33,129 nt of DNA, taken from assembly GCA_963169255.1 (NCBI GenBank), contig CAUJEJ010000034.1, positions 1 through 33,129 on the forward strand, read 5' to 3'. Origin of the DNA: Actinomycetota bacterium (GTDB lineage Bacteria > Actinomycetota > Actinomycetes > S36-B12 > UBA10799). Below the pieces are notes generated by a model. That model searched no databases, had not been told where the DNA came from, and worked only from the letters and a program-made list of their open reading frames with translations. Of this stretch, positions 32,878 to 33,129 are shown piece after piece (the stretch's first letter is position 1; every line of letters starts with the position of its first letter). Made by a program: the position numbers and the translations under genes.

Positions 32878-33129
32878 ATGAGTAACGAAGTCAATGAGTT
32901 TGCAGCGCTCGGAATCGAACCGGGGCTGGCAGCGTGCCTAGCAGATTTGGGATACGAGGCGCCTACCCCGATCCAGCAGCGCGCGATTCCGGCAATGATC
33001 AGCGGCGATGACCTGCTGTGCCAAGCAGCCACAGGTACCGGCAAGACCGCAGCCTTCGCGTTGCCAATCCTGAACCGCCGCGCAGGCGAGTCCGTTGACG
33101 ATCGCGGAAAGCTGCCGTCGGCGCTCGTC
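32878..33129 (+). CDS. DEAD-box RNA helicase, 3'-truncated by window edge
   Basis: Only the first 84 codons are present. ATG 32878 follows GAGGCGAGGG. The Q-motif region is [20 protein letters not shown] and motif I is [18 protein letters not shown], which together identify a DEAD/DEAH-box RNA helicase. Such enzymes remodel RNA in ribosome assembly or mRNA decay, often during cold shock. The DEAD motif itself and the C-terminal domain are outside the window, so the subgroup cannot be named. Confidence 0.9.
   Translation, partial: MSNEVNEFAALGIEPGLAACLADLGYEAPTPIQQRAIPAMISGDDLLCQAATGTGKTAAFALPILNRRAGESVDDRGKLPSALV

Noticed and set aside
1-33129. CRISPR array, complete insertion sequence, prophage or tRNA gene
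   Set aside because: No regularly spaced repeats, transposase, integrase, phage gene or tRNA cloverleaf (other than the tmRNA) was recognised.

Overview
The window looks like chromosomal DNA of a mid-to-high-GC actinobacterium. The markers are a LysX-type fusion of a lysyl-phosphatidylglycerol synthase to a lysyl-tRNA synthetase, an actinobacterial FHA protein, a tmRNA whose tag ends in LAA, frequent GTG starts, and several TANNNT boxes placed 6-7 nt before start codons (leaderless-mRNA architecture). Genus cannot be settled from this sequence. There is no complete mobile element, CRISPR array, tRNA or rRNA gene. Both ends are cut: an acetoacetyl-CoA synthetase lacks its N-terminus and a DEAD-box helicase lacks its C-terminus.

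Layout. 1-5.4 kb: aacS (partial), lysX and a small unknown protein. 5.4-7.1 kb: a minus-strand metal ABC transporter (ATPase and permease) behind a Fur/Zur-type box, with an unknown protein divergent to it. 7.9-13.2 kb: a cell-division and translation-rescue block, ftsE-ftsX, a coiled-coil M23 (EnvC-like) hydrolase, smpB and an amidohydrolase, with an acyl-CoA thioesterase on the opposite strand between ftsX and the hydrolase. 13.3-15.3 kb: a membrane protein, a lipoprotein and the tmRNA gene ssrA, whose 3' end and terminator are duplicated 113 bp downstream. 15.3-18.4 kb: minus-strand genes for a secreted protein, a SnoaL-like protein, a PrmC/HemK-like methyltransferase coupled to a flavin reductase-like protein, and a CsbD protein too short for the ORF track. 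18.8-20.3 kb: an iron-containing redox enzyme interrupted by one in-frame TGA, overlapping a CDGSH iron-sulfur protein. 20.3-23.7 kb: an FHA protein, a TreT-like glycosyltransferase and a DMT transporter. 23.8-29.9 kb: an Lrp/AsnC regulator divergent from an ocd-ctlX-putA operon. 30-33 kb: a decayed ALDH fragment resembling putA, a bile acid:sodium symporter-family transporter, a RES/Xre toxin-antitoxin pair and the helicase start.

How the genes work together. FtsEX plus the M23 hydrolase form a septal peptidoglycan-cleavage module. SmpB and tmRNA are the two partners of trans-translation and lie about 2.4 kb apart. The ocd-ctlX-putA operon reads as one catabolic route: citrulline (or another guanidino/ureido compound) to ornithine, ornithine to proline, proline through P5C to glutamate, probably under the divergent Lrp-type regulator. 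The metal transporter is probably derepressed under zinc or another metal limitation, but no substrate-binding lipoprotein gene is in view.

Points most worth a second look: the single TGA where a Trp is expected in the redox enzyme; the duplicated ssrA 3' end and terminator, which resembles an attachment-site scar; the ALDH relic beside putA; and the recurrent leaderless promoters.
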